Source: Chitinophagales bacterium
GTDB lineage: Bacteria; Bacteroidota; Bacteroidia; Chitinophagales; Chitinophagaceae
DNA: 64,000 bases
Reading direction: 5' to 3'
Assembly: GCA_017303395.1 (NCBI GenBank)
Contig: JAFLBN010000012.1
Location: 1-64,000 of the forward strand
The notes under the pieces were generated by a model. The model was not told where the DNA came from. It did not search any database and worked only from the letters and a program-made list of their open reading frames with translations. Made by a program: the position numbers and the translations under genes. This document shows positions 27,520 through 38,646 of the stretch, piece after piece. Each line of letters begins with the position of its first letter. The first letter of the stretch is position 1.

Positions 27520-28708
27520 TATGTATGGATGAATAGAAGTTCGCAAATGCTTCTATCTGTTTATCTATTGTAAAATATTTATTCACTCGCTCTATTCCTT
27601 TCAAACCCATTTCTGATATCTTTTCTCTGTTTTCAGAAAAGAATATCAGCTTTTCAGCAATAGCCTCCGTATCCCATTTACGAACCACAAATCCCGTAAC
27701 CATATCTTCAATATTTTCTGGCAAGCCATCCGCATCTGTACAGATAACGGGCAAGCCCATTGCCTGTGCTTCCAAAACAGCATTCGAGAAACCTTCAGAT
27801 ATAGCAGGGTGAACAAACAGATGCGATTGCTCTAATTGCTCTTTTGTTGCTTCTGCCGAAAGCGCTCCCAGTAGTTTCACATTATTTTCTAAGCCCGACT
27901 CTTTAATGATAAACTGTAACGCCTGCAAATGAGCACCATCACCAACTATGTTGTATTCAAAATCAATTCCTTTTTCCTTCAATATACTAGCTGCACGTAT
28001 TGCATATTCATAGCCTTTCTTCCACACCAGTCTTCCTACACTTACAATCTTCAGCTGGTCCACAGGCTTGTTGTTATTAATGGGTTTGAAAAAAACTGTA
28101 TCGATAGCGGGCGGTATTAATACTTCTATACCCTTGTTTATATACCCTCTTTCTAATGCTCTGTTTCTCAAATCATTTCCAAGAAAATGAAATCCTTTAC
28201 ACTTGTTCCAAACTTCACTATAGTAGCTTTTATCATCTAATCCAGCATAGTTCAAATCGTACCCTCGGAAACTTACACTCATTTTTGCATCAGTAAAATT
28301 GCTGACAGCAACACCTTTTACTGCAAGTGTTCCGAATTCAAAATGGATAATCTCGGGGTTTAGCTTTATTACAGGTGCATATATCAATGCTGTTTTTAAT
28401 TTATCTTGAAGGTTACCTACGTCTTTTAGTATATAGCTCTTGAATTTTTTATTAGAAAAGAAGCCGGTAATGACAGATGTTATGGCTGCTGTCTTTTCAT
28501 GAGCGCCTGAATAACCACAATGTATCTTTTTACGATAGCTGTCAGGTAAACTGTACTTAGTAATAAATGCATCAACATTCTGTCTGCTATCCCAAACAAG
28601 CAGATGTACATCAAGCTTTTCCGCCAGTTTTATAAACTTAGATGCAAGAAACCCTGAATTCAGCGGCACCTCATGCATCACTAACAATATCTTAGGTTGT
28701 GTGCTCAA
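27509..28708 (-). CDS. Glycosyltransferase family 4
   Basis: GT-B glycosyltransferase of 399 residues with a TTG start whose TTGA overlaps the stop of the amidotransferase-like gene. Features are LLVMHEVPLNSGFL at the N-terminus, FEFGTLAVKG and SFRGYDL in the acceptor domain, and a donor domain with IVSVGRLVWKKGYEYAI, NIVGDGAHLQAL and the SEGFSNAVLEAQAMGLP EX7E stretch. The GRLVWKKGYEYAI form is seen in colanic-acid WcaL-like enzymes, so a galactosyl role is conceivable but unproven. Confidence 0.9.
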   Translation of the reverse strand: MSTQPKILLVMHEVPLNSGFLASKFIKLAEKLDVHLLVWDSRQNVDAFITKYSLPDSYRKKIHCGYSGAHEKTAAITSVITGFFSNKKFKSYILKDVGNLQDKLKTALIYAPVIKLNPEIIHFEFGTLAVKGVAVSNFTDAKMSVSFRGYDLNYAGLDDKSYYSEVWNKCKGFHFLGNDLRNRALERGYINKGIEVLIPPAIDTVFFKPINNNKPVDQLKIVSVGRLVWKKGYEYAIRAASILKEKGIDFEYNIVGDGAHLQALQFIIKESGLENNVKLLGALSAEATKEQLEQSHLFVHPAISEGFSNAVLEAQAMGLPVICTDADGLPENIEDMVTGFVVRKWDTEAIAEKLIFFSENREKISEMGLKGIERVNKYFTIDKQIEAFANFYSSIHNAS

Positions 28709-30426
28709 TCGTTAAATACGGTTTTCATAAAGACTGCAAATGTGTGCATCATGGATATTCTGTAACCATTAGCAGCCGTTGGGTAATCATAAAAATCTTG
28801 TAACAATTCTTTCACCTTTTCTATTTCTACAATCTTTGCAAATGCTGGGTTATCCAGTAATATTTTTTCAAGATTTTTTCTTCCTGCATCATTCAGATAA
28901 AATAGCTCCCAGTTTCTGCTTATGTTATTATTGGTTTTCAGGCTTCGTTGTATCCTTTTTACTATTCTGTACAGTAGGTTTCTGTTATTGAAGCGTTTGT
29001 AGTTGTGCAGATTAGCATCATATTCCTGCCATTTAATCCTCGCCAGTTCCGGATGGTGTTTTTTGATGTAAGCTATCTGAAACAAACGTTGCTGTACAAT
29101 ACTTGTTGGCACCATACTAAAAAAATCTACAATGCGCTTATCATAAAATGGCAATACAGGCAATACTGCTGCCTGATACATACGCAGGCTTGGCACCGTC
29201 CACCTGAAAGACCATTGGTCTGTCTTAAAGATTTTCATCCTGAAATCTTTATCCTCAATATGACTGTGTTGGTTATTCCAGTTATAGAAATAGTTTTTCA
29301 GGAAAGTATCATAATTAGCATAGTGTGGCTTACATACATTTTCTAATAACCAATCACTACCACGCTTCACTATTTTCTTCTTAAAGAATTCATTCTCATT
29401 CAATGTGCCCATTCCCATGTCATCCATCCACACATCTCCCCAATGGCCACCTACTACAACATCAGCACGTTGTTCCAGCTCATCCAACATACAGGCCTGT
29501 CTTGTGCCGTCTATATATTGAAACAGCTCCACCGCATCGGCTATCGTTGCAGATTTTTCAAACAGATACTGTGGTACAACATATTCATCAAAAGCAATTC
29601 CTTCAGCTTTGGCAATCTTCTTTGCAATCTTCGTTTCTATAGACTTAGCAGTATATCCGTAAGAATAGCTCCAAACTGATTTGGGTTGTTTTATTTGCTT
29701 AGCTAACACTCCTGCCAGTGTACGAGAATCTAATCCACCTGATATAGGTAATGCTACTTTTTTATTTGCAGTAGCAAAAGACATTATTTCCTGCAATATG
29801 CCATCAAACCTTTCTAACAAATTATCTTCATTCTCCACAGCAGGACTGAAAGACCAGTTCCAGTATCTTTTGTACGAAAGCAAATCTAAATCTTCGCTGA
29901 ATGTATAATGTGATGCAGGTTCTAATATTGCTATACCTTCCAGCCATGTTGTATTACCTGGGAAAAAGCCCATGGCCATGAAACCAGTAATACCTTCCCA
30001 GTCTAATGTTTTTACTGACGAATTTTTTGCAAGTCCTGTATAGTAGGTGCTGACTGTATTTACTCCTTCTATTGAGGAATAGTATAAATGGTACGTACCT
30101 AAACGGTTTGTAAATACGTGATACTGTTTACTAGCTTTTATGTAAACTATAAGTGCATAATGCCCTGCAGGTTCATCAAAAACACTCGCATCACCTGAGA
30201 TATACTGCGCACATTGTTTCATCAAACTTGCTATATCAACAGACTCATACAGCTGACCAATCAGAATGATTGAAGCGCTTTCATCTTCGTAAGCAGTATA
30301 GTATTCACTATTACCCGGTAAGCTATTCCATAACTGTGGCATGGTTTTATCAACCTGCCACGCAGTATTATCTAACCTAGTGTACTTTGGTTCATTACCA
30401 ATCCATATATCGTAGAAAGCACTCAC
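28705..30426 (-). CDS. Asparagine-synthase-like protein lacking the glutaminase cysteine
   Basis: 573-residue relative of asparagine synthetase B. The C-terminal ATP-pyrophosphatase half is intact, with PP-loop LPISGGLDSRTLAG around residue 229. The N-terminus is MSAFYDIWIG: there is no Cys2, so glutamine cannot be hydrolysed in the usual way, though the N-terminal region still resembles the Ntn-hydrolase fold. Such proteins may take free ammonia or another amine and form an amide on a uronic acid sugar or an amino-acid decoration. The start is GTG, sharing one base with the preceding glycosyltransferase stop. Contrast with the complete AsnB-type protein in the same locus. Confidence 0.82.
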   Translation of the reverse strand: MSAFYDIWIGNEPKYTRLDNTAWQVDKTMPQLWNSLPGNSEYYTAYEDESASIILIGQLYESVDIASLMKQCAQYISGDASVFDEPAGHYALIVYIKASKQYHVFTNRLGTYHLYYSSIEGVNTVSTYYTGLAKNSSVKTLDWEGITGFMAMGFFPGNTTWLEGIAILEPASHYTFSEDLDLLSYKRYWNWSFSPAVENEDNLLERFDGILQEIMSFATANKKVALPISGGLDSRTLAGVLAKQIKQPKSVWSYSYGYTAKSIETKIAKKIAKAEGIAFDEYVVPQYLFEKSATIADAVELFQYIDGTRQACMLDELEQRADVVVGGHWGDVWMDDMGMGTLNENEFFKKKIVKRGSDWLLENVCKPHYANYDTFLKNYFYNWNNQHSHIEDKDFRMKIFKTDQWSFRWTVPSLRMYQAAVLPVLPFYDKRIVDFFSMVPTSIVQQRLFQIAYIKKHHPELARIKWQEYDANLHNYKRFNNRNLLYRIVKRIQRSLKTNNNISRNWELFYLNDAGRKNLEKILLDNPAFAKIVEIEKVKELLQDFYDYPTAANGYRISMMHTFAVFMKTVFND

Positions 30427-31553
30427 TATTTTATTCGCATCATCTTTTTGTACACTTTCTCAAATTCTGCAGCCTCTATATCCAAAGTGTGTTCTTTTAT
30501 TACTTCTTCATATGCCTTTGCTGTCATAGCATCAGCATATTCGGGTTCATTCATGTATTTATTTATGCAAGCAGTCAGTTCTTCAACATTTCCCGGCTTA
30601 AACAATAAGCCTGTTTCATTTGTCTGTATCAAATCTCTGCTACCCGATACATTACTGGCAATACAAGGCAGTTTAGCCGCCATAGCTTCTATCAATGATA
30701 CAGGGCTACCCTCTTCGTGTCCGCCCGCATCTGTTGTTGGTAATACAAACATATCACTCGCATTCAGCAACGCATTCACATCGCTTACAGGCCCTGCCAG
30801 CACAACCCTATTTTTTAGTCTCAAGCTTTCTATCAAACTGTACAACTCCGCAACATATTCATCATCTCTTGCCGCACCTGCCAGTACTACGTATACTTGT
30901 TCAAGATTAGCTACAGCTTTTACAAGTGTTAACTGGTCTTTGACTCTTAACAACTGTGCAACACAAGTTACAAGCACAGCATCATCAGGTATATGATATG
31001 CTGTTCTTACTGTTTTATTCTTTTCAGGGTAAAACATTTTTACGTCAACTGCCCCTGGTATGAAATGCGTTTTAGTTTTCAAATATGGTGGTGCGAAAAA
31101 GCGCCTGAACATTGTTGTGTTTCTGGCAATGATACTGTTAGATAAAAAGCTCTTTACTTTCCAAGCAGCTCTATCCCAGTTCATGTTCTTTTTTACATAC
31201 ACATATTTTGCACCTGCAAACTTTGCTATCAGTGCTTCCGAATAATCAGAAGACCAGTTGAACGACTGCCAGATATCAAACTTATACTTCTTAAAACCAC
31301 CTGCTAAGGTTCTTGCATGCTTCAGTATAGATATCATACCCGCAATACCGCTTACCATAAATGGTTGCACCAATACATGATATCCTTTTTCTTTAGCTTC
31401 ATAAAAAAGCCTGCCACCTTCCTGTTGCACACAGATATAAGGTTCAAATATTTCTTTATCCAACCTGTCTATAATATTCATCATCTCCATGCCACTACCT
31501 GCGGTAATGAAATTGGGTATGGTAAATAGTATGCGAACTTTTTTACTTGCCAC
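30426..31553 (-). CDS. Glycosyltransferase family 4
   Basis: GT-B glycosyltransferase of 375 residues. It has ILFTIPNFITAGSGMEMMN at the N-terminus, then the donor domain LVTCVAQLLRVKDQLTLV, VVLAGAARDDEY and DAGGHEEGSPVSLIEAMAAK with the EX7E acid pair. The start codon is GTG and shares one base with the upstream TAG stop; its own stop shares one base with the next GTG. Sugar specificity unknown. Confidence 0.9.
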   Translation of the reverse strand: MASKKVRILFTIPNFITAGSGMEMMNIIDRLDKEIFEPYICVQQEGGRLFYEAKEKGYHVLVQPFMVSGIAGMISILKHARTLAGGFKKYKFDIWQSFNWSSDYSEALIAKFAGAKYVYVKKNMNWDRAAWKVKSFLSNSIIARNTTMFRRFFAPPYLKTKTHFIPGAVDVKMFYPEKNKTVRTAYHIPDDAVLVTCVAQLLRVKDQLTLVKAVANLEQVYVVLAGAARDDEYVAELYSLIESLRLKNRVVLAGPVSDVNALLNASDMFVLPTTDAGGHEEGSPVSLIEAMAAKLPCIASNVSGSRDLIQTNETGLLFKPGNVEELTACINKYMNEPEYADAMTAKAYEEVIKEHTLDIEAAEFEKVYKKMMRIK

Positions 31554-32767
31554 TAAGCTTCAATGATATTTAATAATTCCTGTAAAGGATTTTCAATAAA
31601 ATTCTTTTTCACCCAAGCGTATGCTACATCACCCATTCTCATGCGCTCTTCTACATTTGTATACGCCCTGCTTATTGCCTGTTCTATTTCTTTGGGTTCT
31701 CTTGCATTGTAGCAAGGGTACAAAACAGGATATGTAGACGTATAATAACTATCCACCCTATGCGTGATGACCGGTTTCTTCATCAGCATTGCTTCTACCA
31801 CCGTACCAAACGTCAGAAAACTATGCGCGAATTCTCCGCAACATACATCTGCTTGTTGTACAACATACATCAATTCTTTGCGGTACATTTTAGGCAGCCA
31901 ATATACTTTATCCTCTATCCCCAGTTGATGTATAAGTTTCTTCGACTGCTCTACATCTGTGCCATACTCCAGCATTACTAAGCAAGCATTACACTGCGGG
32001 TTTTCTTTTATAAAACCTCCAAAGCCTTGTATCAAATGGTGCGTATTCTTTCCTGTGAACTGGTTATGATATGTAGCCCATTCCTGCCTGCCATGATACA
32101 GCAATACAAAATCATGTTTGCTTTTTATATTCTCAATTATTGCAACAATACTCTCAGGCAATTGGGTTTTATCTATATACTCGTATTCAGGATAGTAAAT
32201 AAAAGGCATTGGCACTTTCTTATAAATACCCTTATACTGCAAGCTCTTCAATTGTGCTTCAAACTCATCATTCGTTGCATCAGCAAATATGTATAGTGCA
32301 TCTACAATAGCTCCTTTCAGGTACTTGGCCATAGTACCTTCTTTCATCTGGCTATAGCTCGGCCTGTCAGTACTACCTGTCAGCAGTGATTTTATCTTAC
32401 TCTTCAGCGCATACTCCTGTGGCAGCTGTGCATATTTATATACATCGGATCCGTAGGGATAATACACATCTATATTAAAGCCTGCCTTGTATGCAACTGC
32501 GGCTTCTTCTCCTTGCCCTATGTAAAAATCAAATCCATTCAACACCTTTCTTATAACTTCCACATCAGCATTATGAAAACCATTTTCCAACCAATCTACC
32601 TGATGACAAAATGATTCATAGTCATTTCCATAACTATCTGCCATAGGTTGAAAATGAGGCATCGCCAATCGGTAAAACAAATGGGCATCATACTCCTTAT
32701 CCCTCAAATAGCGGGTAATAGCGAAGAAATTATTGTTCATATTGCCTACAAGGGCAATGCGCTTCAT
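31553..32767 (-). CDS. Glycosyltransferase-like protein, paralogue of the 38.6-kb gene
   Basis: 404 residues with a GT-B-like layout but a diverged N-terminus: ALVGNMNNNFFAITRYLRD. This is nearly the same start as in the protein encoded at 38647-39798 (ALIGNMNNNYFSLMRYLRD), and both share an ending of the form VYWLPKMYRKELM / VMWLPVMSRKKIM followed by a Cys/Gly-Gly-Glu-Phe segment. The C-terminal FGTVVEAMLMKKPVITHRV keeps the GT4 EX7E idea. It lies between Wzx (four-base overlap) and a GT4 gene. Probably a transferase; sugar unknown. Confidence 0.78.
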   Translation of the reverse strand: MKRIALVGNMNNNFFAITRYLRDKEYDAHLFYRLAMPHFQPMADSYGNDYESFCHQVDWLENGFHNADVEVIRKVLNGFDFYIGQGEEAAVAYKAGFNIDVYYPYGSDVYKYAQLPQEYALKSKIKSLLTGSTDRPSYSQMKEGTMAKYLKGAIVDALYIFADATNDEFEAQLKSLQYKGIYKKVPMPFIYYPEYEYIDKTQLPESIVAIIENIKSKHDFVLLYHGRQEWATYHNQFTGKNTHHLIQGFGGFIKENPQCNACLVMLEYGTDVEQSKKLIHQLGIEDKVYWLPKMYRKELMYVVQQADVCCGEFAHSFLTFGTVVEAMLMKKPVITHRVDSYYTSTYPVLYPCYNAREPKEIEQAISRAYTNVEERMRMGDVAYAWVKKNFIENPLQELLNIIEA

Positions 32768-34242
32768 ATACCGAATACTTTATTGAAGTAAGGTGATAGT
32801 TTTGGAAAAATATTGGCAATGGTTGCAGATACCTGAACTGTTGCACTACGATACAAGAACCGTGCAACTATTATATAGAGTAGTACAAATGCTGCACTGA
32901 GTATGCATGTAGTATATATCGGTTTCATGTAGGGCAGGAATGTTGCACCAAACCACACTATACCGATCAAAATTGCATTTAAAATGAAATACGGGAATAT
33001 ATCGCTATACCAATTTAAAAAAGGCTTAGATACAGCATCCATTATTTGTTTAATGTTCCAGTTGATAAAAACAACTTTTACAATTGTTACTGCCAGTGCC
33101 AGGCCGCCTAGACCAAACATAGAACCTATATAAGAACCTACTAAATGGAATGGTCCGTATATGGCAGTTACTATAAAGCTCTTTTTATTCAGGTGGAAAG
33201 AGTTCATCACACTACCATACGAGCTGGATACGCATTTAAATGCAGCTGCAACAATCAGTATGCGCAGTGGCAATACAGCCTCTATCCATTTACTACCATA
33301 CAGTGTTTGTACTATCGGCTCTGCAGCTACAAACATTATAGCCAGCATAGGTAGTGCGAAAAATGAAAATGCTTTCAGAAAACTGACATAGTGATGATAA
33401 AACCTATCCTTATCATCTACATACTTTGGCAATACAGACGACAGTACGTTGTTAGATACTTGTGTTAGTTGTCCTGTAAACAACTCTGCCAATTGAAATG
33501 CTATATTATATACCCCTAACTTATCTATCCCTACAAACCTTGCCAGAATAAACTTATCACCATAGTCAGTAAGCCGTGTAAATATAGTAGCACCTATCAG
33601 GTGTTTTGTAAAATGGTATATCTCTCGCCACCTGTTGGTGAATAATTGAAAACTGATTTTAAGTTTAGTTTGCCTGTACAGCAAAAAAGTAAGTATGGGC
33701 TGAAAAAGGATTGTGGGTATCAGTAAACTATAAACCCCCCATCCGGCAAACACGGCAGCAATCTTTGCCAGTGGTATCAGTATGATAAATGGCGCCTGTA
33801 CTTTTACCTGTTTATCAAATTGAAGGTTTTTACTGAGCCATGTTTTTGGTATTGTTTGCAGTTGAGAAAAGATAAATATCCCTGCTGCTATAAACCCCAG
33901 TTTAACAATCCGTTCATCATGCTGTGCATCTGCCCAAAACGGCACCGCACAGAGAAAGACTACAGCAATACCTATTGTAATGATTACATTGAACCAAAAC
34001 GCAGCTTTAAATATTTCGTCTGTATCATCTTTTCTATAAGCCAGCAGGAACTCAGCCAACCCCGTAGTACCAAGTACCGATATCAGGTATAGCAATACCT
34101 CGGTTATACTTACCAGCCCGAAATCGTAAGGCGTTAGTTTGCGAGCAAGAAAAATCATAGCTACAAGCCCCATGATTTTCTCCAGCACATTGCGCCACAG
34201 ATAGCTCACAAAACCCTTGCCTGCCTGCTTAGCTACACCCAT
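32764..34242 (-). CDS. Wzx-type lipid-linked oligosaccharide flippase
   Basis: MOP-superfamily membrane protein moving undecaprenyl-linked repeat units to the periplasmic face. I use the ATG at 34242 (MGVAKQAGKGFVSYLWRN); the longer frame adds 12 polar residues that do not fit the family start. About 12-14 TM helices are visible. KLTPYDFGLVSITEV and the conserved QLQTIPKTWLSKNLQFDK segment match PF13440/WzxC-like flippases. Length 492 residues. It pairs functionally with the Wzy-like protein in this locus. Confidence 0.9.
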   Translation of the reverse strand: MGVAKQAGKGFVSYLWRNVLEKIMGLVAMIFLARKLTPYDFGLVSITEVLLYLISVLGTTGLAEFLLAYRKDDTDEIFKAAFWFNVIITIGIAVVFLCAVPFWADAQHDERIVKLGFIAAGIFIFSQLQTIPKTWLSKNLQFDKQVKVQAPFIILIPLAKIAAVFAGWGVYSLLIPTILFQPILTFLLYRQTKLKISFQLFTNRWREIYHFTKHLIGATIFTRLTDYGDKFILARFVGIDKLGVYNIAFQLAELFTGQLTQVSNNVLSSVLPKYVDDKDRFYHHYVSFLKAFSFFALPMLAIMFVAAEPIVQTLYGSKWIEAVLPLRILIVAAAFKCVSSSYGSVMNSFHLNKKSFIVTAIYGPFHLVGSYIGSMFGLGGLALAVTIVKVVFINWNIKQIMDAVSKPFLNWYSDIFPYFILNAILIGIVWFGATFLPYMKPIYTTCILSAAFVLLYIIVARFLYRSATVQVSATIANIFPKLSPYFNKVFGI

Positions 34243-34311
34243 CCTGCAGATATGCAAACAGCTTCCGCGTTGCTGCAAAAGCTGTTACTGTAAAATTGTT
34301 TGCTGATTGTA

Positions 34312-34884
34312 TCAGGATAGTTTAACAACACTACCGTTTTGTAATAAGTAGTTCTCATTGCTTTCAGGACAAGTAGCCTTGCCTTCTACATCAAATTTCA
34401 GTTTGTGACCGTACTCGCTCATCCAGCCAGTTTGCCTGGCAGGGTTGCCTACAACCAATGCGTAGGGCGGAACATCTTTTGTAATTACAGCGCCTGCACC
34501 AATAAATGCAAATGTACCAATATCATGGCCGCAGACTATTGTAGCATTGGCACCAATGCTTGCGCCCTTGCCAACATGTGTCTTCGCATATTGATTGCGC
34601 CTGTTCACAGCACTACGCGGATTGATAACATTTGTGAATACACAAGACGGACCAAGAAACACATCGTCGTCGCAAGTAACACCTGTGTATAATGATACGT
34701 TGTTCTGAATCTTTACGTTATTACCTAGTACCACTTCAGGACTGATAACCACGTTTTGCCCAATGTTACAACCATTACCAATTTTGCAATTGGGCATGAT
34801 ATGCGAGAAGTGCCAGATTTTTGTACCCTCACCTATTTCGCAACCGTCGTCTATTACTGCTGTTGGATGTGCAAAGTAGCTCAT
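34312..34884 (-). CDS. Left-handed beta-helix N-acetyltransferase, WbpD/WlbB-like
   Basis: Trimeric hexapeptide-repeat acyltransferase of 190 residues. The N-terminal half has [20 protein letters not shown] and [20 protein letters not shown] repeats. [17 protein letters not shown] and [19 protein letters not shown] carry the family catalytic region, and [18 protein letters not shown] is the WbpD/WlbB C-terminal signature. In Pseudomonas and Bordetella these enzymes acetylate the 3-amino group of UDP-GlcNAc(3NH2)A. It sits eight bases after the WbpA-like gene, the classical pathway partner. Confidence 0.92.
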   Translation of the reverse strand: MSYFAHPTAVIDDGCEIGEGTKIWHFSHIMPNCKIGNGCNIGQNVVISPEVVLGNNVKIQNNVSLYTGVTCDDDVFLGPSCVFTNVINPRSAVNRRNQYAKTHVGKGASIGANATIVCGHDIGTFAFIGAGAVITKDVPPYALVVGNPARQTGWMSEYGHKLKFDVEGKATCPESNENYLLQNGSVVKLS

Positions 34885-34892
34885 TCGTATTC

Positions 34893-36182
34893 TTAAAGAC
34901 GATGGTCAACTAATGTTTTATCAAGACAGCCTTTCACATCATAAATGATACCATCAGGTTTCAGGTATGATTTCCAATCTGCATTTACAAACTCATCGTG
35001 TGCCACGGCCAGTACCACAGCATCGTATTTACCACTTGGTTTTTCACTTGTAGTATCAATACCATATTCGTGCTTTACTTCTGTAGGACTCGCCCATGGG
35101 TCATACACGGTAACATTGATATCGTAAGATTTCAATTCGGCAAGTATATCTACAACTCTTGTATTCCTTACATCAGGGCAATTCTCTTTAAACGTAACGC
35201 CCAGCATCAGGATATTTGAGTTCTTGATAGTAAGATTACGCTTAATCATCATCTTCACTACCTCATTGGCTATGTAGCCCCCCATACCGTCATTCATCCT
35301 GCGGCCTGCCAGTATTATTTCAGGATTGTATCCCACTTCCTGTGCCTTCTGTGCCAGATAGTAAGGATCCACACCTATACAGTGTCCACCAACCAATCCG
35401 GGTTTGAATTTCAGGAAGTTCCATTTTGTACCTGCAGCTTCCAACACGTCATGTGTATCTATACCCATACGGTTGAAAATTTTAGCAAGTTCATTCACGA
35501 ATGCGATATTGATATCACGTTGTGCATTCTCAATCACTTTCGCTGCTTCAGCTACTTTTATACTGCTGGCTTTATGCGTACCTGCTACTATAATAGATGC
35601 ATACAGTTTATCAACTGCTTCTGCTATCTCATCTGTAGAGCCTGATGTTACTTTTTTAATCTTAGTAACCGTGTGTTGCTTATCACCCGGGTTAATGCGT
35701 TCAGGAGAATAGCCACAATAAAAATCTTTATTGAACTTCAGCCCTGAAACTTTTTCCAACACAGGTACACATTCATCTTCCGTTACACCGGGGTATACGG
35801 TAGACTCATACACTACAACATCGCCTTGTTTCAACACCTTACCCACCGTTTCACTTGCTTTGTAGAGCGGTGTCAGATCGGGGCGGTTATATTTGTCTAC
35901 CGGTGTTGGCACTGTTACTATATAATAATTACAATCTGCAATATCTTCCAGTTTGTTAGAGCACAACAAACCTTTATCCTCAGGCTTGCTTTGCACTATC
36001 ACTTCCTGCAAAGCTTCAGTCTCTACTTCCAGTGTATGATCCTTGCAGCTTTGCAGTTCTGCTATGCGTTGAGCATTGATATCAAATCCTACTACAGGAA
36101 ATTTTTTTGCGAATTCTACTGCCAATGGCATACCTACATACCCCAAACCAATTACCGCTATTCGCTGTTTAGTCTCACTCAT
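34893..36182 (-). CDS. UDP-N-acetylglucosamine 6-dehydrogenase, WbpA-like
   Basis: NAD-dependent nucleotide-sugar dehydrogenase of 429 residues that oxidises C6 to the uronic acid, first step to UDP-GlcNAc uronate. Features are [20 protein letters not shown] (NAD site, N-terminal), [20 protein letters not shown], and the catalytic cysteine in [18 protein letters not shown] second Rossmann domain carries [16 protein letters not shown]. The overall pattern is that of WbpA/TviB rather than UDP-glucose dehydrogenase. It is flanked by the Wzc-type kinase (19-base gap) and the WbpD-like acetyltransferase. Confidence 0.93.
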   Translation of the reverse strand: MSETKQRIAVIGLGYVGMPLAVEFAKKFPVVGFDINAQRIAELQSCKDHTLEVETEALQEVIVQSKPEDKGLLCSNKLEDIADCNYYIVTVPTPVDKYNRPDLTPLYKASETVGKVLKQGDVVVYESTVYPGVTEDECVPVLEKVSGLKFNKDFYCGYSPERINPGDKQHTVTKIKKVTSGSTDEIAEAVDKLYASIIVAGTHKASSIKVAEAAKVIENAQRDINIAFVNELAKIFNRMGIDTHDVLEAAGTKWNFLKFKPGLVGGHCIGVDPYYLAQKAQEVGYNPEIILAGRRMNDGMGGYIANEVVKMMIKRNLTIKNSNILMLGVTFKENCPDVRNTRVVDILAELKSYDINVTVYDPWASPTEVKHEYGIDTTSEKPSGKYDAVVLAVAHDEFVNADWKSYLKPDGIIYDVKGCLDKTLVDHRL

Positions 36183-36201
36183 GATTGTAGTGTTGTATTG
36201 T

Positions 36202-38565
36202 TTACTTACGTTTGATTAGTTTTTTCAATTTCATTGTAGATGCGGTAGTAGGCTCATCATAATAACCCGAACCATATTTACCATATCCGTAGGCATTACC
36301 TCTTTTCAGTTCTACATCATTTATCACCATGCCCATGTGCTTCATTTTACCCGACCTATACAACTCATCGGCAGATTTCAATTGCTCGTAGTATGTATAC
36401 CCTTGCCTCAATATATAGATAACAGCGTCTGCATTTTTAGCCAGCAACTGTGCATCAGTTACCAATCCTATAGGTGCGGTATCTATTACTATGTAGTCAT
36501 ATTTTGTTTTCAACTCAGCAATCAGTTGCTCTGTTTTTGGCAACATTATCAACTCTGCAGGATTGGGCGGTACAGGGCCCGATGGCATTACATCAAATCC
36601 TTCTACTACGCCAGATGGGACAATAACATCATTCAGATTTGCTTTTCCTATTACGTAATTAGAGAAACCAACCTGATTATTCAAATGCAGATGATGTGCT
36701 ACTTTCGGTTTCCTTAAATCCAGTTCCAGTAATATTACTTTCTTTCCGGATAATGCCAGTGTACTTGAAAGATTGATAGAGATAAATGATTTGCCCTCAC
36801 CACTCATGCTGGATGTTATCAAGATGGTTTTTTCGGCATCATCAGTCAACATAAACTGAATATTGGTACGCAGTGCCCTGAACTGCTCTGCAACAACGGT
36901 TCTTGCATCCTTCTTCACTACTACCACTTGCTCTTCTGAAACTGATGTAATTTCACCCAGTATCGGAGTAGCCGTACCTGCTTCCACATCGCTACGAGAC
37001 TTGACCCTGTTATTGAACAGCTCTTTCAACAATATCCTGACACCTGGTACAAGTATACCTATTACCAATGCTATGAGATAAATTTTCGACTTAACAGGAA
37101 AAACTGCTCTGCCCGATTGTTTCGCCGGGTCTATAACTTTCAGGTTAGATACTGTTGCAGATTTAGATATTGCGGCCTCTTCTCTTTTCTTCAACAAGAA
37201 TAAATACAGCTCTTGTTTGATAGCTTGTTGACGGGCGTATTCTCTTGATTCTCTTTCTTTAGATGGTACAGCCCTAATGCTGTTATCAATAATATCGGCA
37301 CGAGACTTCAGTTCATTTACTGAAATCTGATATCCTTTCTTGAGCGATGTTATGTAATTTCTAATACCTATCCTCAAGTCTTCTAGCTGCGCTTCAACAT
37401 TCCTAACTTGCGGGCTACTTTCGGTGAAGGACATTAGCAATCTTTGACGTTGTGTTTGCAGATTGTTATAGTCACTGATAATGTTTACAAGCGTTGCATC
37501 CTGTGCTATTAATGTAGCAGGCATTACCCTCGTATTGTTACCACTATTCTGCACATACTTTTCCAGAGACTCTAATACTCTTAGCTGCACTTCTTTCTGT
37601 GTCAGCTCCTGTTGTGTATTTCCTGTATTATCAAGCAACAGCCTCGACTGTGCTTCAATATCTGTAAGCCTGTTGCGGCTTTTAAAGTTTTCTATAGATT
37701 TTTCGACAGATGTCAGTTCATCACTCATCAATCCCAGCCTGTCTTCTATAAAGCGGATAGTACCATTTGCTACTTCGTTCTTATCCTCAATATTCGTTTC
37801 CTGATATTGCTGTATCAGCTTTTGCAAAATATCTTCTCCACGTTGCGGTATTTCATCTCTTATAGATAGGTTGATGATGTTTATCTGCCTGTTGATAAGC
37901 TCTACACCCAAAGAAGAAAGATAAGACTCAGTTATGTCTTCAACCGGTGTGATGTTGATGATATATTCTTCTACTTCATTGTAAATGTGCGCATCATTTG
38001 GGTTGCGCTCTATTACCACGGCAGATACAGGCAGTTGCAATGTATCTCCATACTTACCTTGCCAGGTTTTCTTTTCATTAGCCAGTTCAAACTTATCTCC
38101 GCCAAGCGGCTTCAGTGTGTAGCTATAGAAGGCCGTAATAGCCGTATCTGGTATCAGTGTTTTAAATAAAAACGGACCATCATTATAAATAGCCGATGTT
38201 TTTATGGCTCCGGGTATAAAGTATTGGATATTGAGGTCCATTTGAGCAACCACGCGTTGCATCAACAAACGGCTTTTAAATATCTCTACCTCATTTTCTA
38301 TATTGCTTACAGAGTTGCCCATGCCCAGCTCTTCCAGCAATGCACCGTTTACCCCTTGTCCCTGCTCACTCTTTATCAGCACTTTCGCTTTGATGAGATA
38401 TTGCGGAGTAGCGTATCGCAGGTAGCCAAACGCAAAAATCAATGCCACAGCCACAGATATAGCAATAGAAGGCCAATAGTCCACAAGTCTGGACAGCAGC
38501 CTTTCTACATTTATACGGTTTGCCTGCCTGTTATCGACAAACATAGGCTCTATATTATCCTGCAT
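36202..38565 (-). CDS. Polysaccharide co-polymerase and BY-kinase (Wzc-type)
   Basis: 787-residue inner-membrane protein controlling polysaccharide chain length and export. The Wzz domain has TM1 at about residues 32-50, long periplasmic helices and TM2 at about 495-515. The cytoplasmic tyrosine-kinase domain has Walker [10 protein letters not shown] (K592), Walker A-prime [10 protein letters not shown] and Walker [13 protein letters not shown]-terminal tyrosine cluster ([13 protein letters not shown]) is the autophosphorylation tail. A PHP-type phosphatase that would reverse this lies at 50.9 kb. The usual Wza-type outer-membrane partner is not in the window. Confidence 0.95.
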   Translation of the reverse strand: MQDNIEPMFVDNRQANRINVERLLSRLVDYWPSIAISVAVALIFAFGYLRYATPQYLIKAKVLIKSEQGQGVNGALLEELGMGNSVSNIENEVEIFKSRLLMQRVVAQMDLNIQYFIPGAIKTSAIYNDGPFLFKTLIPDTAITAFYSYTLKPLGGDKFELANEKKTWQGKYGDTLQLPVSAVVIERNPNDAHIYNEVEEYIINITPVEDITESYLSSLGVELINRQINIINLSIRDEIPQRGEDILQKLIQQYQETNIEDKNEVANGTIRFIEDRLGLMSDELTSVEKSIENFKSRNRLTDIEAQSRLLLDNTGNTQQELTQKEVQLRVLESLEKYVQNSGNNTRVMPATLIAQDATLVNIISDYNNLQTQRQRLLMSFTESSPQVRNVEAQLEDLRIGIRNYITSLKKGYQISVNELKSRADIIDNSIRAVPSKERESREYARQQAIKQELYLFLLKKREEAAISKSATVSNLKVIDPAKQSGRAVFPVKSKIYLIALVIGILVPGVRILLKELFNNRVKSRSDVEAGTATPILGEITSVSEEQVVVVKKDARTVVAEQFRALRTNIQFMLTDDAEKTILITSSMSGEGKSFISINLSSTLALSGKKVILLELDLRKPKVAHHLHLNNQVGFSNYVIGKANLNDVIVPSGVVEGFDVMPSGPVPPNPAELIMLPKTEQLIAELKTKYDYIVIDTAPIGLVTDAQLLAKNADAVIYILRQGYTYYEQLKSADELYRSGKMKHMGMVINDVELKRGNAYGYGKYGSGYYDEPTTASTMKLKKLIKRK

Positions 38566-38646
38566 GTATGCAATAATCTAAACTTTAAAGATAGTTATGC
38601 TATATTAATAATACTATATCCGAAAAGCTTAATAACCCGTTGTTAA

